From Egicoccus sp. AB-alg2 (GTDB lineage Bacteria > Actinomycetota > Nitriliruptoria > Nitriliruptorales > Nitriliruptoraceae), in contig NZ_JBGUAX010000011.1 of assembly GCF_041821065.1 (NCBI RefSeq), positions 81,347 through 145,346 of the forward strand: 64,000 bases of DNA, in the 5' to 3' direction. This document shows positions 39,895-48,246 of this stretch, in pieces. The notes below the pieces were generated by a model, which was not told the DNA's origin, ran no database searches, and was given only the letters and a program-made list of their open reading frames with translations. The position numbers and the translations under genes are program-made. Every line of letters starts with the position of its first letter. The stretch's first letter is position 1.

Positions 39895-39998
39895 TCGCCC
39901 CCGCGACGGTCCTGCGCGGACGACCGGACGGGCACACGGTCGTCGCTCCACGCGGGCCGGACCACTAGCGTCCGCGTCCGGCAGGAGGGCCGCCCGTC

Positions 39999-41960
39999 GT
40001 GTCGTGCAACCGCGTCGCACTCGCGCGTCGCTGCGTGCTCGCCGTCCTCGTGGGGGCGCTGGCCGCCTGTACGGGCGCGGACTCGGCCGCGCCCGAGGAA
40101 CCCACCACGACGGACCGGCCTCCGGGGGACGAGGCGGATCCCGCCGAAGCGGATCCGGACCAGGAAGCGAGCGCGGAGCCGGCGCGCGACTGTGCCGCGG
40201 ACGGACCACCCGACGCCCTCACCGACCTCACCGGCGACGACCCCGCTGCCGTCGCGCGCGCCGTCAGCGACATGACGCACCGCTGCGCCGACGTCGTGGT
40301 CGTGGCCGCCGCGGGCGACGCCTGGGCGCCGACGCTGGCCGCTCCCCTGGCGGCCGCAGCGGAGGCTCCGCTGCTGCTGGTGGACGACGACGTCGCGACG
40401 GTGGTCGAAGCCCTGCACGCGCTCGAGCCGACCCGGATCGTGACGGTCGGCCTGGGCCCGGAGGTACTGGCTGGCACGGACCTGCCGGCCGAGGTCGCCG
40501 CCGTCGGCGCCGAGCCGCGCAGCGTCGACGGATCAGACGCGGAGACCGACGACGCGTCGGAGGACGCCGACACCGCCGACACCGGCGACACGGCGACCGA
40601 TGGCTCCGACCCGGACGCCGACACGGCGGACGCCGGGAGCGAGGCGGCTGCGCTGGCGCTGGCGGTCCTGACCGACCTCGACAGCGGCCACGTGCTCGCG
40701 TTCGACGCCGGGCATGCCGGCGCACGGGCGGCCGCCCTCTCCCGCGCGGACGAGGGACTGCCGCTGCTGCCACTACCGACCGACGACGAGGCGCTGCAGG
40801 CCACCGTCACCGAACTGCCCGCTTCCGTACGACTGGAGACGCTCGGGCGCAACCAGGACGACGCGCAGGCGTTGGCCGACCGGCTGGTCGACCTCGGCGT
40901 GGACGCGGAGGCGGCGACGGCCCCCCGCTTCGCCACCGACCCCAGCGAGGTGGCCTGGTTGGCCGATCCCGGCGACACCGCCTCCTACGCCGTCGCGGCT
41001 GCGGCCGCCGGAGCCCGCGGCGAGGTGCTGCTGCCGATCGACGGCGCGGCGCCCTGGCGCGGAGCGGCGCGCACGGCGCGGCTGCGCACGGTCGCTCCCG
41101 ACCGGATCGCGCTGCTCGGGTCCGTGGACCCCGAAGCCGCGGCGTGGCAGCTGCCGATCGTGCTCGCCGGGCCGCCGCTGCCCGGTGGCGGCTACACCCT
41201 CTTCGAGGGTGAACGGATGGTGGCGCTGTACGGCACGCCCGGTTCCACGGCGCTGGGCGCGCTCGGCGAGCAGGACCTCCCCGCGACCATCGACCGGCTG
41301 CGCGAGGTGGCCGAACCCTACGGCGCCGACGGTCACGCGGTCCTGCCCGCGTTCGAGATCATCACGACGGTCGCGTCCGCCGCCGCCGAGCCGACCGGCG
41401 ACTACTCGCGCCGGATCGATCCGGAGACCCTGCGGCCGTGGATCGAGCGCGCCGCCGAGGAGGGCATCTACGTCATCCTCGACCTCCAGCCGGGACGCAC
41501 CGACTTCCTCGACCAGGCGAGGGAGTACGAGGACCTGCTGCGCCTGCCCCACGTCGGCCTGGCGCTCGACCCCGAGTGGCGGCTCGAGGACGACGAGGTG
41601 CACCTGCGCCAGATCGGCTCGGTCGAGGCCGCCGAGGTGCAGCGGGTCGCGGACTGGCTGGCCGAACTCGTCCGCGACGAACAGTTGCCCCAGAAGCTGC
41701 TGCTCCTGCACCAGTTCCGGTTCTCCATGCTCCCGGACCGGGACACGATCGAGGTCGGCCCCGAGCTGGCCGGGGTCGTGCACATGGACGGCCAGGGGCC
41801 GCTGGGCACCAAGTACGAGACCTACGACGCCATCACCGCCGGCGCCGAGGACCGCTGGCTGTGGGGTTGGAAGAACTTCTACGACGAGGACTCCCCGACC
41901 GCCACGCCGGCGCAGGTCCTCGACCTCGACCCGCTGCCCGTGTTCGTCTCGTACCAGTGA
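39999..41960 (+). CDS. surface lipoprotein with cell-wall-binding-repeat-like and barrel-like domains
   Basis: About 653 residues. Lipoprotein signal: RCVLAVLVGALAACTGAD with lipobox LAAC. An acidic linker follows, then a domain resembling CWB2 cell-wall-binding repeats: VVVVAAAGDAWAPTLAAPL, LLLVDDDVATVVEALHALEP and RIVTVGLGPEVLAG. An Asp/Thr-rich insertion (about residues 170-210) interrupts it. The last 250 residues look like a TIM-barrel (VLPAFEIITTVASAA, EGIYVILDLQPGRTDFLDQA, GLALDPEWRLE, KLLLLHQFRFSML), with Asp/Glu residues at strand ends suggesting hydrolase ancestry. GTG start 39999 with AGGAGG ten bases upstream. Function unknown. Confidence 0.78.
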   Translation: MSCNRVALARRCVLAVLVGALAACTGADSAAPEEPTTTDRPPGDEADPAEADPDQEASAEPARDCAADGPPDALTDLTGDDPAAVARAVSDMTHRCADVVVVAAAGDAWAPTLAAPLAAAAEAPLLLVDDDVATVVEALHALEPTRIVTVGLGPEVLAGTDLPAEVAAVGAEPRSVDGSDAETDDASEDADTADTGDTATDGSDPDADTADAGSEAAALALAVLTDLDSGHVLAFDAGHAGARAAALSRADEGLPLLPLPTDDEALQATVTELPASVRLETLGRNQDDAQALADRLVDLGVDAEAATAPRFATDPSEVAWLADPGDTASYAVAAAAAGARGEVLLPIDGAAPWRGAARTARLRTVAPDRIALLGSVDPEAAAWQLPIVLAGPPLPGGGYTLFEGERMVALYGTPGSTALGALGEQDLPATIDRLREVAEPYGADGHAVLPAFEIITTVASAAAEPTGDYSRRIDPETLRPWIERAAEEGIYVILDLQPGRTDFLDQAREYEDLLRLPHVGLALDPEWRLEDDEVHLRQIGSVEAAEVQRVADWLAELVRDEQLPQKLLLLHQFRFSMLPDRDTIEVGPELAGVVHMDGQGPLGTKYETYDAITAGAEDRWLWGWKNFYDEDSPTATPAQVLDLDPLPVFVSYQ

Positions 41961-41992
41961 GCCATGCGGCCCCCGAGCCGGTTCGCGCCCGG

Positions 41993-42634
41993 TCAGGCGT
42001 CGACCGGCACGCTGTACACCACGACGTTGTCGACGTAGTGGCGGGTGCTTCGATCGAACTCGCCGCCACACGTGATGAGGGTCAGACGGCGCTCGCTGGT
42101 GACCGGCCAGATGTCGTCGACCGGCAACTCGTCCTTCGGGGTGCGCGCGGACGACTCGACCACGAACTCCGCCACGTCGCCGCTGTCGTAGTGGACGAGG
42201 ATCCGGTCACCGGCGGCCAGGTCCCGCAGCCGGTAGAACACGTCCGGTCCCGCCCGCGAGTCGACGTGCGCGGCGATGGCCGCCGGCCCGGGATGTCCGG
42301 GCTTGGGGCCTTCCGCGTACCAGCCCGCGAGCCCGAAGTCGGGCACCTCCATGGCGCCATCGGCCTCGAGCCCGAGCTCGACCAGTCGGGCGTCCACGTC
42401 GATCGCCGGGACCTCGACACGGATCGGTTCGCCCTGCGGCACGGCGGCCTCGGGTGTCGGGTCCGGCGTCGGTGACGGGGTGGGCGTCGCGCGGGGCGAC
42501 GGCGAGGCGACCGGTGCCGCCGGCTGTGGCGGCGACGCCGCGGGCGCACCGCCGCAGCCGGTCACCAGCGTCAGGCACAGGACCGCCGCCGCGGCCACGA
42601 GGCCACGGCGGCGGTCCGCGCGATCAAGCGCCAT
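41993..42634 (-). CDS. class F-type sortase
   Basis: 213 residues. The N-terminus has a hydrophobic segment ending LVTGC, possibly a lipobox, then a Pro/Ser/Thr linker (SPSPRATPTPSPTPDPTP). The sortase domain shows all catalytic residues: His in AAIAAHVDSRAG, Cys in RLTLITCGGEFD and Arg in STRHYVDN context. Small single-domain sortases like this are typical class F enzymes of actinobacteria. It follows its presumed substrate after three bases, an arrangement of dedicated sortase-substrate pairs. Cleaves a C-terminal sorting signal and joins the protein to peptidoglycan or pilin subunits. Confidence 0.88.
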   Translation of the reverse strand: MALDRADRRRGLVAAAAVLCLTLVTGCGGAPAASPPQPAAPVASPSPRATPTPSPTPDPTPEAAVPQGEPIRVEVPAIDVDARLVELGLEADGAMEVPDFGLAGWYAEGPKPGHPGPAAIAAHVDSRAGPDVFYRLRDLAAGDRILVHYDSGDVAEFVVESSARTPKDELPVDDIWPVTSERRLTLITCGGEFDRSTRHYVDNVVVYSVPVDA

Positions 42635-42637
42635 GCG

Positions 42638-43858
42638 TCAGCGGCCGGCGAGGCGGCGGCGCAGCAGCAGCCCGCCGACGCCTGCGAGACCGGCCAGGGC
42701 GATCAGGCCCGCACCGCCGTCGGCCGGAGCGGCGCCACCGGCGCCGGCCTCCACCCGGTTGGGACGCGGGACCGCGACCGGCTTCGGGCTGCCCGTGGAC
42801 GGGGTGCCGCCGGTGTTGCCGCCGCCGACCGCGGCCGGGACGATCTCACCGGCGCTCACGGCGACGTAACCGCCGTCCTGGAAGGCGAGCGACACGTAGA
42901 AGTCGAGCGCCCGGTTGGCCGGGACGGTGAACGCGAAGCTGCCCACGCCGTCCTCACCGGCCTCGCCGGCACCCACGACGTCGGGCTCGCCGAACGGCAG
43001 GTCCTCGAGCAGCAGGTCCTCGTCCAGCGTGCCGTCGAGGTCCTCGAGGAGGTCCTCGAGGTCACGGATGTAGTCGACGATCTCACGGACGCTGAAGAAC
43101 TGGACGCCGTAGACGAACTCGCCCGGCTCCATCTCCTGGGCCGTGCAGGTCGCGACGCTGCCGGCCGTGACCGGGTCCGGGCAGTCCATCGACCCGATCG
43201 TGAACTCGAAGTCGCCCAGGGCGAAGCCCTCGAACTCGACGAGATAGGTCTCCGCGCCCGGCTCGCCCTGCGCGACGACGCCGTACACCTCGGCGTAGAC
43301 GACCTCGCCCGGGATGGCGAAGTCGAACGCGATCGTGCCGTCCTCGGCGGGCGTCACGGTCGCGCCGTAGACCTCGCTCGGCTCCTCGAACGCGGCGTCG
43401 TCCTCGAGGTCCCCCAACGTGACGCCGAAGATCTCCACGCCCCATTCCGCGTCGACGGCGGGGTCGAGCCCCTCGGCGACGCAGGAGACGGCCTGGCCCG
43501 GCTCGAACCAGTAGAACTCGTCGCCGTCGTCGGTGATGAGTTCGGCGTCGCAGACCACCGCGGGGTCCGCGGCAACGTCGTCTTCCTCGTCGGTGGGCTC
43601 GCCGTCGGTGGGCTCACCATCGGTCGGCTCGCCGTCGGTCGGTTCGGGCGAGCCCTCGCCCGCGCCGTCATCCTCGTCGGCAGGGTCGTCCTCGCCCCCG
43701 CCCAGGTCGTCTTCGTCCTCCTCGGCGACCTGCTCGGTCGGCTCTTCCGTCTCCTGTGCCCACGCACCAGCCGGCGCCACCGCGGCGACGGCGAGCGCGC
43801 CCGCCATGGCGGCGGCGACCAGGGTGCCGTTCCTACGGCACCGCGCAACGAACTGCAT
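42638..43858 (-). CDS. acidic cell-surface protein, probable sortase substrate without LPXTG
   Basis: 406 residues, strongly acidic. Signal peptide about 1-35 (LVAAAMAGALAVAAVAPAGA, cleavage near AWA-QET). An acidic repeat linker follows (four PTDGE/PTDEE units near residues 73-92). The middle holds two beta-rich modules with cysteine pairs (VVCDAELI...AVSCVAEGLD; MDCPDPVTAGSVATCTAQ). The C-terminus has the sorting-signal plan: PNRVEAGAGGAAPADGG, a hydrophobic helix LIALAGLAGVGGLLL and a basic tail RRRLAGR. No LPXTG; VEAGAGGAA is the likely recognition site (inference). ATG 43858 with GGGGG upstream. Confidence 0.85.
   Translation of the reverse strand: MQFVARCRRNGTLVAAAMAGALAVAAVAPAGAWAQETEEPTEQVAEEDEDDLGGGEDDPADEDDGAGEGSPEPTDGEPTDGEPTDGEPTDEEDDVAADPAVVCDAELITDDGDEFYWFEPGQAVSCVAEGLDPAVDAEWGVEIFGVTLGDLEDDAAFEEPSEVYGATVTPAEDGTIAFDFAIPGEVVYAEVYGVVAQGEPGAETYLVEFEGFALGDFEFTIGSMDCPDPVTAGSVATCTAQEMEPGEFVYGVQFFSVREIVDYIRDLEDLLEDLDGTLDEDLLLEDLPFGEPDVVGAGEAGEDGVGSFAFTVPANRALDFYVSLAFQDGGYVAVSAGEIVPAAVGGGNTGGTPSTGSPKPVAVPRPNRVEAGAGGAAPADGGAGLIALAGLAGVGGLLLRRRLAGR
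43589..43645. repeat. 15-bp tandem coding repeat (PTDGE units)
   Basis: Four imperfect copies of a 15-base unit (GTCGGTGGGCTCGCC on the + strand) encode successive PTDGE pentapeptides in the acidic surface protein. The small differences between copies are mostly at third positions. Such tracts can change copy number by slippage, altering linker length. Confidence 0.7.
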
Positions 43859-44048
43859 GATCTCGTCCCCCTCGACGACGCGTCCCCGTTAGCCCCTGCG
43901 GCCGGATCGCGGGCGCGGACGATACGCGGTGCCCACCTCGGACAGGTGCACCTGGCCGCCGCTGAGCGTTCAGCGCATCTTCAAGGGTGGAGCGGCGGGT
44001 TTCGCTGGAGTCGACGCTCCGCCGGCCGGCCTTGCACGGCGAGCTGGC

Positions 44049-44726
44049 TCAGGCGTCCGCCACCAGGCGGAAGCGGTGCTCGGGCCGACCGGTCGTGCCG
44101 TAGCGCATGCGACGCTCGACCTGTCCCGTCTCCACCAGGTGCTCCAGGTAGCGACGCGCGGTGGCGCGGCTGACGCCGCTCTCGGCGGCGATCTCGGACG
44201 CCGATGCGGCGCCGTCGAGGTCGCGCAACGCCGTCACCACCAGCTCGAGGGTCGGGCCCGCCACGCCCTTGGGCGGGTCGGGAGGCACCGGCCGCAGGGC
44301 GCCGAGCAGCCGGTCGACGGTCGCCTGGTCGGCCTGGGCCGTCACCGGCAGCTGGGCACGCCAGTCGCGGTACTGGGCCAGCTTGTCGCGGAAGGTCGCG
44401 AAGGTGAAGGGCTTGACGAGGTAGTGCAACGCACCGCCACGGATCGCGATCCGCACGGTCTGCACGTCGCGGGCCGCGGTCACGAAGAACAGGTCCGGCT
44501 GCGGTTCGGGCAGCGTGCGGATGGCCTTCGCCACCTCCAGCCCGGACCGGTCGGGGAGGTAGACGTCCAGCAGGACCAGGTCGGGCCGCAGCTGCTGGAC
44601 CTGTTCGATCGCGGCGGCGCCGGTCAGCGCACTGCCGACGGCCTCGAAGCCCGCGAGCTTGTCCACGTACTCGACGTGCAGGCGTGCGACCCGGAAGTCG
44701 TCGTCCACCACCAGCGTCCGGATCAC
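44049..44726 (-). CDS. response regulator, CitB/DcuR family
   Basis: 225 residues. Receiver domain 1-120: VVDDDFRVARLHVEYVDKL, phosphoacceptor Asp about residue 54 (LVLLDVYLPDRSG), switch region FFVTAARDVQTV and Lys in LHYLVKPFTFATF. The C-terminal HTH reads ASEIAAESGVSRATARRYLE, the DNA-binding pattern of citrate/C4-dicarboxylate regulators. GTG 44726 overlaps the kinase stop (GTGA). The pair is divergent from the tct transporter genes across 202 bases and probably activates them when the kinase senses a carboxylate. Confidence 0.92.
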   Translation of the reverse strand: MIRTLVVDDDFRVARLHVEYVDKLAGFEAVGSALTGAAAIEQVQQLRPDLVLLDVYLPDRSGLEVAKAIRTLPEPQPDLFFVTAARDVQTVRIAIRGGALHYLVKPFTFATFRDKLAQYRDWRAQLPVTAQADQATVDRLLGALRPVPPDPPKGVAGPTLELVVTALRDLDGAASASEIAAESGVSRATARRYLEHLVETGQVERRMRYGTTGRPEHRFRLVADA

Positions 44727-46393
44727 GGCGAGGTCCCCTCCGTGCAGGACCCGCCGCGGCCGGACACGCCCGCCGCCGCGGCCGTCGCGGCGGCCGTCCC
44801 GGTGGCCGTCAGCGCCGCCACCGGCAGGCTCACGGTGAACACCGCGCCGCCGGCGTTGCGCACCGCGAGCTCCCCGCCGAGGCGCGCGACGACCTGCCGC
44901 ACGAGCGCGAGACCGATGCCGCGACCGTCCCGGCCGGCGGCCTTGGTCGAGTACCCGCGGTCGAAGACGCGCTCCAGGTCCTCGGCGCGCACCCCCGGCC
45001 CGTGGTCGGCGACGACCACCTCCAGTTCGGCCCCGCGCTCGCGCACGGTCACCTCGACCCGCCGGTCGGCGACGGCCGCCTCCACGCACGCGTCGATCGC
45101 GTTGTCGATCAGGTTGCCGGTGACGGTCAGCAGCGGCTTGGGATCGGCCAGCTCGCAGCCGAGGTGGCTGTCCGCTGTCAACACCAACTCGACATCGCGT
45201 TCGGCAGCGATCGCCGTCTTCGCCAGTAGCAGCGCGACCAGGCTCGGGTCGTGGAGCCGGCCGGCCAGCCGGTCGGACAGCTGCTGGTGGCCGACGGCGG
45301 TCGCCGTCAGCAGCGTCAACGCCTCCTCGTGGTGGCCGAGCTCGATCAGCCCCGCGACCGTGTGCACGTGGTTGTCGAACTCGTGGGCCTGGGCCCGCAG
45401 CGCATCGGCGACGTCGCGGACCCCGTCGAGCTCGCGCGACAACTCCACCAGCTCCGTGCGGTCGCGCAGCGTGACGACCGTGCCGACCGACTCGCCGCGG
45501 ACGCTGACCGGCATGCGGCTGGCCACCAGCACCTGCGCCCCGGCGAAGACGGCGACGTCGTCGGCCCGGTCGCGGCCGGTCAGCAGGTCCCGCAACGGTC
45601 CGGGAACCAACAGCGCCTCGGGACGCTCGCCGACCGGGTCGTCGTGGAGCTGCAGCAGCCGGCGGGCCTCGTCGTTCACGACGGCGACGCGACCGTCCGG
45701 ATCGAGCCCGACGAACCCCTCCCGGATGCCGTGCAGCATGGCCTCGCGGTGCTCCAGCAGGCTCGCGATCTCGCGTGGCTCGAGCCCGAAGGTCAGCCGC
45801 TTGAAGCGCCTGGCTAGCAGCAGCGAGCCAGCGATCCCCAGGGCCAGCGCCGGCGCCACGAAGAGCAGCGCCGTGGGCAGCTGCTCGACGACGAAGTCCG
45901 CGACGACGTGCTCCATCAGGATGCCGACCGACACGATCCCGACCACCTCGCCGTCCGCGACGATCGGCGACTTGCCCCGCACGGAATGGCCCAGCGTGCC
46001 GGTCTCCACCTCGACGACGCGACGGCCGGAGAGCGCCGGCCCGGGATCGGTCGACACCCGCTCCCCCAGCCGTTCCGGGTCCGGGTGCGAGAAGCGCAGA
46101 CCCTGCGCATCGGTGATGACCACGAACGACATGCCCGACGCCTGCCGCACGGCCTCGCCCAGCGGCTGCAGCGTCGAGGTGTCCCGCGCCAGCACCCCCT
46201 CGGCGACCGACGGCAGGGCGGCCACGGCGTCGGCGATGGCCAGGGCCCGCTCGCCGTAGTCGGTCTGCAGCTGTGCCCGGGTCACGTGGAACCAGGCGAC
46301 GGCGCCGACCAGCAGCGTGAGGAGCAGCACGCTGATCTGCAGCAGCAACAGCTGGCCGGACAACGGCAGGTGCCGGCGCACGGTTCCTCCCAT
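44723..46393 (-). CDS. sensor histidine kinase, DcuS/CitA family
   Basis: 556 residues. TM1 about 13-36 (LLLLQISVLLLTLLVGAVAW), an extracytoplasmic sensor domain 40-175 of PASp/CitA type (SFVVITDAQGLRFSHPDPER, GKSPIVADGEVVGIVSVG), TM2 about 178-200, then a PAS domain (GFVGLDPDGRVAVVNDEARR). The phosphoacceptor is in RAQAHEFDNHVHTVAGLIEL, the SPOB-like block of this family. The ATPase domain shows NLIDNAIDACVE, DHGPGVRAEDLERVFDRGYS and GIGLALV. The sensor motif resembles citrate/C4-dicarboxylate binders. ATG 46393 chosen over upstream starts that would precede TM1 with unrelated sequence. Confidence 0.93.
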   Translation of the reverse strand: MGGTVRRHLPLSGQLLLLQISVLLLTLLVGAVAWFHVTRAQLQTDYGERALAIADAVAALPSVAEGVLARDTSTLQPLGEAVRQASGMSFVVITDAQGLRFSHPDPERLGERVSTDPGPALSGRRVVEVETGTLGHSVRGKSPIVADGEVVGIVSVGILMEHVVADFVVEQLPTALLFVAPALALGIAGSLLLARRFKRLTFGLEPREIASLLEHREAMLHGIREGFVGLDPDGRVAVVNDEARRLLQLHDDPVGERPEALLVPGPLRDLLTGRDRADDVAVFAGAQVLVASRMPVSVRGESVGTVVTLRDRTELVELSRELDGVRDVADALRAQAHEFDNHVHTVAGLIELGHHEEALTLLTATAVGHQQLSDRLAGRLHDPSLVALLLAKTAIAAERDVELVLTADSHLGCELADPKPLLTVTGNLIDNAIDACVEAAVADRRVEVTVRERGAELEVVVADHGPGVRAEDLERVFDRGYSTKAAGRDGRGIGLALVRQVVARLGGELAVRNAGGAVFTVSLPVAALTATGTAAATAAAAGVSGRGGSCTEGTSP

Positions 46394-46595
46394 CGAGCTG
46401 GTCGGCTCGTGTCTCCCCGTGAGCGTCAACGCTAGCGCCGACCGGCCACACCACGGCCTGCACAAAACGAGCAGAACGCGCAGTAGGAAACCAACGACCG
46501 CAGTGACCGCATGTCTCGACGTGCCCGCCCGGGCGCCCTTGGGTGACGCCAGCGCGACCAGAGGGTCGCCGCGTCGAACATGGGAGAGATTCGAC

Positions 46596-47633
46596 ATGCA
46601 CAGCTTCTTCACGCGTGCCCGCCCGCTGGCGGCGGTCGCGGCGCTGGCCCTGGCGGCCGCGGCCTGCGGCGCCGACGCGGAGCAGGCCGCCGCCGGCGAC
46701 CAGGCCGGTGACGATGCCGCGGCAGCCGACTGGGCCCCCTCGGAGCCGATCGACTACATCGCCCCGGCCGGATCCGGCGGGGGGTGGGACACCCTCGCCC
46801 GCACGACCGGCCGCGTCCTGGAGGCGTCGGACCTCACCGACGTCGCGTTCCCGGTGCAGAACGTCGAGGGCGGCGGTGGCGCCGTCGGGTGGGCCAACGT
46901 GGCCCGCAAGGCCGGCGACGACCACACCCTGTTCGTGACCAGCCCGCCCATCATCCTCGTGCCCCTGGCCGGCGAGTCCGGCCACGACCACACCGACTTC
47001 ACGCCGATCGCACGCCTGATCACGGACTACATGGTCTTCCTCGTGCCGGCCGACTCGGACCTCGACAGCATCGGGGAGCTGTTCGACCGTGCGGCCACCG
47101 AGGGCGACTCGTTCGCGATCGCCGGTGGTTCCGCGCCGGGCTCCATGGACCACATCGCGCTCGCCGGTGCGGTCGACGCCGCGGGCCACGATGCCCGCGC
47201 CATCAACTACGTGCCCTTCTCCGGGGGCGGTGAGGCGATGACGGCGGCCCTCGGCGGCCACGTCGACGCCGTCGTGACCGGTGCCGGCGAGGCGCTGGCG
47301 CAGATCGAGGCCGGCACGCTGCGGGCGCTGGCAACCTCGGCGCCCGCCGGCGAGTCCCCCCTCGACGGCGTGCCCAGCCTCGCCGAGGAGGGCATCGACC
47401 ACGGCTTCGACATCTGGCGCGGTGTGATGGGCCCGCCCGACATGGACCCGTCCGCGGTCGCCTACTACGAGCAGTTGTTCGCCGACATGCTCGAGCTCGA
47501 CGAGTGGGCCGAGCAGCGCGACGGCCTCGGCTGGATCGACGCCTACCAGGACGGCGCCGAGTTCGGGGCCTTCCTCGACGAGCAGCGCGCCCAGTTCGAG
47601 ACCATCCTCGACGACCTCGGCCTGTTGGGCTGA
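46596..47633 (+). CDS. tctC: tripartite tricarboxylate transporter substrate-binding lipoprotein
   Basis: 345 residues. Lipoprotein signal ALALAAAACGAD (lipobox AAAC), anchoring it outside the membrane in this Gram-positive-type cell. The TctC/Bug fold reads PIDYIAPAGSGGGWDTLART near the start, FPVQNVEGGGGAVGWANVAR, then GGSAPGSMDHIALAGAVDAA and VPFSGGGEAMTAALGGHVDA. These are the two beta-loops that hold carboxylated ligands. ATG 46596 with GGAGAG eight bases upstream. First gene of tctCBA; the divergent two-component system probably controls it. Ligand likely a di- or tricarboxylate. Confidence 0.93.
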   Translation: MHSFFTRARPLAAVAALALAAAACGADAEQAAAGDQAGDDAAAADWAPSEPIDYIAPAGSGGGWDTLARTTGRVLEASDLTDVAFPVQNVEGGGGAVGWANVARKAGDDHTLFVTSPPIILVPLAGESGHDHTDFTPIARLITDYMVFLVPADSDLDSIGELFDRAATEGDSFAIAGGSAPGSMDHIALAGAVDAAGHDARAINYVPFSGGGEAMTAALGGHVDAVVTGAGEALAQIEAGTLRALATSAPAGESPLDGVPSLAEEGIDHGFDIWRGVMGPPDMDPSAVAYYEQLFADMLELDEWAEQRDGLGWIDAYQDGAEFGAFLDEQRAQFETILDDLGLLG

Positions 47634-47712
47634 GACGCCGCCGGCGCGGGTGACCGGGAGCCTCCGGCGTTCCGTCACCCGCCCCGTGCGGTGGCTCGAA
47701 AGCGCTGCTGCC

Positions 47713-48237
47713 ATGGACACCTTCCGCGTCACCGACCGCACCATCGGCCTCGTGGTCGGGGTGCTCGCCACCGTCTACCTCGTCGCTGCCTGGCGGATCA
47801 CCGCGTTCTCGCTCGGCAACGTCCCGGTCCAGTCGCGCGCCTTCCCGCTGGGTCTGGGCTTGGCGCTGCTGACCATGTCGCTCGTGCTCGTCACGCGGCC
47901 TTCCGCGGCCACGGCCGCCGACGACGACGAGGACGGCGACGTGCCGGCCACGACGCCCGCCGAGGCGCGTCCCATCCCCCACCGCACCGACGACGACCGC
48001 GTCGAGGTGGCCGTGCTGCTGCTCGGCGCCGTCGCCTACGTCGTCGCGTTCGTGCCCCTGGGCTTCGTCGTGTCCACGATCCTCTACGTCGTCGCGATGG
48101 CCTGGTGGTTCTCGCAGGCGCGCCTGTGGGTCGCCTTCGTCGTGGCGAGCGTCCTGGCCGTCGGTGGCCAGTTCGCGTTCGCCGAGCTGCTGCGTGTGCG
48201 GCTGCCCGGCGGGCTGCTCGCACCGCTCGGGTTCTAG
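47713..48237 (+). CDS. tctB: tripartite tricarboxylate transporter small membrane subunit
   Basis: About 174 residues with four hydrophobic helices (TIGLVVGVLATVYLVAAW; FPLGLGLALLTMSLVLV; VAVLLLGAVAYVVAFVPLGF; LWVAFVVASVLAVGGQFAF) and an acidic cytoplasmic loop of about 35 residues between helices 2 and 3. Pattern and place match TctB. The start is uncertain: GTG 47650 would add 21 basic residues, ATG 47713 (MDTFRVTDRT) begins just before helix 1; neither has a strong ribosome binding site. TctB with TctA forms the sodium- or proton-driven permease served by TctC. Confidence 0.85.
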   Translation: MDTFRVTDRTIGLVVGVLATVYLVAAWRITAFSLGNVPVQSRAFPLGLGLALLTMSLVLVTRPSAATAADDDEDGDVPATTPAEARPIPHRTDDDRVEVAVLLLGAVAYVVAFVPLGFVVSTILYVVAMAWWFSQARLWVAFVVASVLAVGGQFAFAELLRVRLPGGLLAPLGF

Positions 48238-48246
48238 GAGGCGGCC

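Noticed and set aside
44049..47771. A 1240-codon reverse frame that seems to fuse several proteins
   Set aside because: Only its last 225 codons are the response regulator; the rest is read through the shadow of the kinase and transporter genes.
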